From the IMG/VR virus record IMGVR_UViG_3300032053_014799, positions 1 through 23,337 of that record: 23,337 nt of DNA; one strand, written 5' to 3'. The DNA comes from a virus. Both the position numbers and the translations under genes were made by a program. Numbering within the stretch: position 1 is the stretch's first letter; every line of letters starts with the position of its first letter. The notes beneath the pieces were generated by a model. That model was not told the DNA's origin and did not search any database. It worked only from the letters and a program-made list of their open reading frames with translations. Positions 19,594 through 23,337 of this stretch are shown piece after piece.

Positions 19594-20049
19594 ATGCCAA
19601 AGTTCCCAGTTAATTATTCAAGTTTGGATAATAAAATTTATAAAAAAGCTTATCGTTTAAATGATGTAAAACATCTTTTAGAGACAGTAGCTTTCGATGT
19701 TGTCCGTTTTAAAGATGCAGATAAAGGTGCCGATTTATGGCAAGTACAAAGTGCTGACGATGGTGATTATATCGTTTCTTTATATGCTGATGAAGACAAA
19801 AAAGAAGTAATGGCTTGGGAAGTCTTGGTTAATAAGACTGCTGGCGTCCTTCAAATTTCTTATAAAGGAGATCCTATTGTTAATGTAGCATCTCAGAAAT
19901 TAGGAATTCCAAAAAGTGAGCTAGATAAGGTTGGTGAGTACTTGCCACGTAAACTAGCAGAAAATTCAAAGTTGGTTAAAGCTTTACTTTCAGAATTGAG
20001 CCTGCCATCTAAAAAAGAAGTTTTAAACAAATATCCTGAATTAGCTTAA
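19594..20049 (+). CDS. hypothetical protein, 151 aa
   Basis: Not recognised. It has a beta-rich middle (AFDVVRFKDADKGADLWQVQ, DYIVSLYADED, EVLVNKTAGVLQISYKG) and a helical C-terminus, and is acidic. ATG 19594 is preferred to GTG 19591 because GGAG (19585-19588) is 5 bases before the ATG but only 2 before the GTG. It is the first gene of the last transcription block, followed 17 bases later by a 537-residue protein with similar short beta segments. Confidence 0.7.
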   Translation: MPKFPVNYSSLDNKIYKKAYRLNDVKHLLETVAFDVVRFKDADKGADLWQVQSADDGDYIVSLYADEDKKEVMAWEVLVNKTAGVLQISYKGDPIVNVASQKLGIPKSELDKVGEYLPRKLAENSKLVKALLSELSLPSKKEVLNKYPELA

Positions 20050-20066
20050 ATGCATATAGGTGTTAT

Positions 20067-21680
20067 ATGAGTTTTGATCAATTACAAAAATTAGTAGGTT
20101 CTCTGTCAAAAACGGTGGATTCCCAAGAAAAAATAGCTATTCCTTTATTAAAGGTTAAATTAGCTAAATGTCTGGAAATGTATCCACATGACCAAACTAT
20201 AGGTTCCATGCATAGAGTGGTAGAACAACTGTCTTTTAATAATAATATCTTTATTAGAAAAGCTGAGTTACAAAATTTATATAAAAGATTACATTCTCGC
20301 AATACAAAATTTGCGGAATTATTCCAAGAAGAGCTAGGTCAAACTGATCAGTTGCCAACACCAACTTTGTATCAAAGAGATTCTAATACTTCTCAAGTTG
20401 AAATTAATAATACTGGAGATGCAGTTTTAGCAAATGCATTAGAAAGTGTTTTTGATAAAAATATGCCAGTTAAATTATATTCTAAAGATTTAGCTAATAA
20501 GGCACAGAAATTAGTATTATCTATGTTAGATGGAATTAATTTAAAACCAAATGCAATTAGTGTTGCTAATGGGTCTGATAAATTTATCATTGTAAAAGCT
20601 GATTATGACACTCCTAAAGGTATTACAAGCTTCTATGTTCCAGTTGAAACAAAAGATAATAAAGCATTAAACCCTTCACTTTTTATGGGTAATGCTGGTC
20701 CACAAGAAATTGATCATAATACAGTTAAAAAATATGTTACTTCTTTTGCTGGAAATAAATTAAATGTTAATGCAGAAGCAATTGTTAGCGTTTTAAATAA
20801 AGCAGCATCAGAAAATACAGAAATTAGTAGCGCAGAATTAGCATTAGCTAATTTAAAAGCCTCTAGATTAAATAAAGAACAATTTTTTGCAAATCAAATA
20901 ACTGGACAAAAAATTGATGATGTTGTTAGAGGTGATGTTAAATTAGCCAAATCAAATGAATTCGAATCATTCGAAAAACAATTTTCTTCTCCATTGGGAG
21001 TTGCTAATCTTACTTTTGGCAAAGAAAAGGTAGCTTCTGGTAGAGAATCTGTGGTAAGAGACTTACTTGATTTTGGGTTTGCCAATGCACAAGTTACTGT
21101 CACTAATAGTGATAAAAGTACTATTTTCTATGGAATTTCATTAGATGCTGGGGCAACAGCATTTGTAGTTCCATTTAAATTAGTTAATGGTAAATTAATT
21201 AAACCATCTGTATTAATTTGTAATGGTTCTGTTATTCCTTTTGATAAATCAGGAATTAACAAATTATATTCTGAGAAACAATCTGATTATAAGATTGCAG
21301 CAGCAGCCTCTCCTCAATTTGGATTGAAGCCCGCTGATTTAATTCAAAATATTAGAAATGCAATGGTTTCTGGAAATCATTCTTTAGCAGAAGATGCTTT
21401 AAATGTATTACATCAAATGGGCGATGCTAAGATTTATGCTTATGCCTTTAATGTTTATAAAGAATGTTTATCTGGTGAATTTTCTAAAGAAGCCGAAAGT
21501 ACATGTTCAATGATTATTAAGAATGCAAAAAATAGTCAACATCCAATGTGTGCTCATACAAATTTACCAATTAATAAAGTTTATCAAGATAAAGACGGAA
21601 ATTGTAGACCACTTTATAGAAGAGACATTGATGAAACATATCAAGGTGCTTATTTTATGAATGCTAAAATTTTGGGATAA
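20067..21680 (+). CDS. hypothetical protein with an internal duplication, 537 aa
   Basis: Not recognised as a family. Two stretches look like copies of one domain: residues about 160-225 (VANGSDKFIIVKADYD, then SFYVPVETKDNKALNPSLFMGNAG and DHNTVKKYV) and about 343-402 (VTNSDKSTIFYGISLD, then AFVVPFKLVNGKLIKPSVLICNG and DKSGINKLY). The N-terminus is helical. The C-terminus has four or five cysteines (TCSMIIKNAK, PMCAHTNLP, DGNCRPLY) that could hold a metal. Size, position after a terminator and low similarity to enzymes are compatible with a virion or scaffold protein; nothing proves it. Ribosome site AGGTG (20058). Confidence 0.7.
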   Translation: MSFDQLQKLVGSLSKTVDSQEKIAIPLLKVKLAKCLEMYPHDQTIGSMHRVVEQLSFNNNIFIRKAELQNLYKRLHSRNTKFAELFQEELGQTDQLPTPTLYQRDSNTSQVEINNTGDAVLANALESVFDKNMPVKLYSKDLANKAQKLVLSMLDGINLKPNAISVANGSDKFIIVKADYDTPKGITSFYVPVETKDNKALNPSLFMGNAGPQEIDHNTVKKYVTSFAGNKLNVNAEAIVSVLNKAASENTEISSAELALANLKASRLNKEQFFANQITGQKIDDVVRGDVKLAKSNEFESFEKQFSSPLGVANLTFGKEKVASGRESVVRDLLDFGFANAQVTVTNSDKSTIFYGISLDAGATAFVVPFKLVNGKLIKPSVLICNGSVIPFDKSGINKLYSEKQSDYKIAAAASPQFGLKPADLIQNIRNAMVSGNHSLAEDALNVLHQMGDAKIYAYAFNVYKECLSGEFSKEAESTCSMIIKNAKNSQHPMCAHTNLPINKVYQDKDGNCRPLYRRDIDETYQGAYFMNAKILG

Positions 21681-21682
21681 TA

Positions 21683-23095
21683 ATGACAAATAGAATTCTA
21701 AGATTAGCCAATATTATATCCTTTAAATATAAAATTGCTGGAGACGGGGATCCATTAATTGATCCTGAAGTAAGCAAAAATATTGTACAAAGGCAAACAT
21801 CTGGAAGAGATGAAATATTTGCTAGGGATTCTCTACGTAATTTAAAAGATATTCAACCAGTAGGGGTAACCCGTGCATTTTTTAATTTAGCTTTAAATTT
21901 TGATTATCCTCCAGCAAAATTTGTTATTGATTCTATGAATTCGGCTGGTGAAATGTGGGCAACTAAAGATTTAAATGATCCATTAGAATTATTAGAAATT
22001 GCACAAGCGGAATTAATTCAAGATATCCATAATGGAAATATAGCATATGAAGCATATGAAGAATATAAGAAAGGTATCGCTGATAGAAACCTACAAGAAA
22101 TTCCTAAAAAAAATCCTTATTCATTTATAATGAATCGTTCAGTCACAGCTTTTAAACGTTCTAAATTAGATGAAGATCCAAAAACACAAGCGTATTCTGA
22201 ATATATGTTACATGCAAAAGCCATATTTGGCATATTAAAAAATGCTATTAGAAATTTAAAAATGGCATTATTATTGCCAGTAGATAAAGATATAAACATA
22301 AATCTTAAAAGAGAGCCGCTTATAAGTGTTGTGGCTAAAAAAGCCTGGCTTGATAATTATGGAGAAAAATTTGGTATTAATGGTGAAAACGCTTTTGCTA
22401 TTGTTAATAATAGTGAATTAGGTCCAACTTTACGATATTTTATTACTCGTTTTAATAGAGGCATTGATATTAGTGATAAAAAGAAAATAGCTTTTAAAGA
22501 AAATATAGCTAGTTTGTTTAGGAATATTCATGATAAAGAATCAAATCGAATGGGAGATTCTAATGTTGGAGTTGCAACAAATACTGGCATAATTCCAGGA
22601 TTAGAGCCACAGGTCAAGATAGAAAAATTAGTTGAACGATTGCAAAATGGCGAAATTTCAAAAGTTGAATATTTAAGAATATATCATGAATTAACAGGAA
22701 AATATCCTGGGCATCAAGCTGCTGAAATGGATCTCGCTCAAAATAGAAATACTACAATGAAGAACACTATTTTAGATCTTGAACGTGCAGATTTACCAGG
22801 TAACATTCATGAAAATGAAAATGAAATTGAAGAAATTGAAAAGAAAATTAAAAGTATTTTAGAAAAAATTTCCAAAAAAGAAAATAAAAAAAGAGTAACG
22901 AGACTTAATAGAGAAGAAATTGAGGATTTAGATTGGGAGATTGAGGAGCTTATTGCTCAAAAAAATAAATGTGAATTAGAGGTTAAACGATTAGAAAATC
23001 TTTCTACAGTTCAATCAAAATTAGAAAATGAAATAGATCCTTCTCTACTTGAAACAGATCCTAGTAGATATGAAGGATATGGAGATAAACTATGA
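21683..23095 (+). CDS. hypothetical protein with C-terminal coiled coil, 470 aa
   Basis: Not recognised. Residues 1-380 are mainly helical with no catalytic motif I can name (for example RAFFNLALNFDYPPAKFVIDSMNSAGEMWATKD). From about residue 388 to 455 the sequence is a charged heptad-like coiled coil (ENENEIEEIEKKIKSILEKI and onward, IEELIAQKNKCELEVKRLEN). The start follows the upstream stop by 2 bases and the stop overlaps the next gene (ATGA). A structural or assembly role is possible because it is in the same unit as the 537-residue protein, but this is context only. Confidence 0.7.
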   Translation: MTNRILRLANIISFKYKIAGDGDPLIDPEVSKNIVQRQTSGRDEIFARDSLRNLKDIQPVGVTRAFFNLALNFDYPPAKFVIDSMNSAGEMWATKDLNDPLELLEIAQAELIQDIHNGNIAYEAYEEYKKGIADRNLQEIPKKNPYSFIMNRSVTAFKRSKLDEDPKTQAYSEYMLHAKAIFGILKNAIRNLKMALLLPVDKDININLKREPLISVVAKKAWLDNYGEKFGINGENAFAIVNNSELGPTLRYFITRFNRGIDISDKKKIAFKENIASLFRNIHDKESNRMGDSNVGVATNTGIIPGLEPQVKIEKLVERLQNGEISKVEYLRIYHELTGKYPGHQAAEMDLAQNRNTTMKNTILDLERADLPGNIHENENEIEEIEKKIKSILEKISKKENKKRVTRLNREEIEDLDWEIEELIAQKNKCELEVKRLENLSTVQSKLENEIDPSLLETDPSRYEGYGDKL

Positions 23096-23337
23096 GAATT
23101 TCAGAAATGCTTACAGCAATAGCAAGTTGGCTAGAAAGCCCAGATAATGAAGCTTTATTATTGTCTGAATATGATGATCAATGTATTGATATTGTTGCTA
23201 ACTCTTGTGTAGCCGCAGCGTCTATTCTCCGCAAAGCTGCAGATGAAGTTGATATTATTGAGCCACCAGAAGCTAGTAATTTAACAAACTCTTCTATTGA
23301 AGAATTAGGTCAAGTAGCGAATGCATTTGATTCATCT
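23092..23337 (+). CDS. hypothetical protein, N-terminal 82 residues (runs off the window)
   Basis: The ATG overlaps the upstream TGA by ATGA, and the frame stays open to the end of the window. The visible part (RISEMLTAIASWLESPDNEA, then CVAAASILRKAADEVDIIEPPE) is a helical, acidic protein with a regular Ala-rich pattern, of a kind I associate with uncharacterised proteins of large phages; no function is known to me. The end and full length cannot be judged. Confidence 0.65.
   Translation, partial: MRISEMLTAIASWLESPDNEALLLSEYDDQCIDIVANSCVAAASILRKAADEVDIIEPPEASNLTNSSIEELGQVANAFDSS

Overview
The window looks like part of a large tailed-phage genome. It is strongly AT-rich, every gene is on the + strand, and genes are tightly packed, often with ATGA or TAATG stop/start overlaps. 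Replication and recombination genes are mixed with free-standing homing-endonuclease genes and many unrecognised small genes. Stops are ordinary TAA/TAG/TGA. Near-consensus sigma70 promoters suggest a bacterial host whose vegetative RNA polymerase is used; the host itself cannot be named from this sequence.

Layout. 1-1431: tail of a probable nucleotide kinase, an unknown gene, and a protein with a chitobiase-C-terminal-like beta domain (possibly a virion protein). 1500-4891: a RecB/Cas4-type nuclease with an Fe-S cysteine set, a full-length trigger factor, two unknown small genes, and an FtsH-type (M41) peptidase domain without its ATPase. 4860-8981: a sigma70 promoter, a leader with three short hairpins, and a DNA polymerase III alpha subunit (DnaE) broken into two adjacent genes by a split intein. 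9027-9554: an HNH endonuclease. 9551-12368: four unrecognised or partly recognised genes (a MerR/IS607-type HTH protein, a protein with a short collagen-like stretch, a zinc-ribbon protein, a small protein). 12440-15303: a possible UvsY-like mediator, a RecA/UvsX recombinase, a small unknown gene and a gp32-like ssDNA-binding protein, closed by a strong terminator. 15375-17980: RuvC-like resolvase, DnaJ, a double zinc-ribbon protein and a DnaG primase core that lacks its zinc domain. 18047-19502: a GIY-YIG endonuclease, a sigma-region-4-like HTH protein, a 42-codon remnant and a second terminator. 19594-23337: four unrecognised genes, possibly a separate (perhaps late or structural) transcription unit.

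Working together, the genes make up a phage replisome and recombination set: polymerase, primase, SSB, recombinase, mediator candidate, resolvase and RecB-type nuclease. A small protein-quality-control set accompanies it: trigger factor, M41-type peptidase and DnaJ. Four TTGACA/TATAAT-type promoters lie inside coding sequence just upstream of dnaE, the recombinase pair, ssb and the primase pair, so these units probably have their own early or middle transcription.

The most notable observation is the DnaE split intein. Both halves align by eye with the cyanobacterial Npu/Ssp DnaE split intein and are cut at the equivalent place, but here the two genes are adjacent, the insertion point is a few residues further along, and the first intein residue appears not to be the usual Cys. 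The phage-encoded trigger factor and the stand-alone M41 peptidase are the next most unusual items. All function calls are from reading the sequence; no database search was run.
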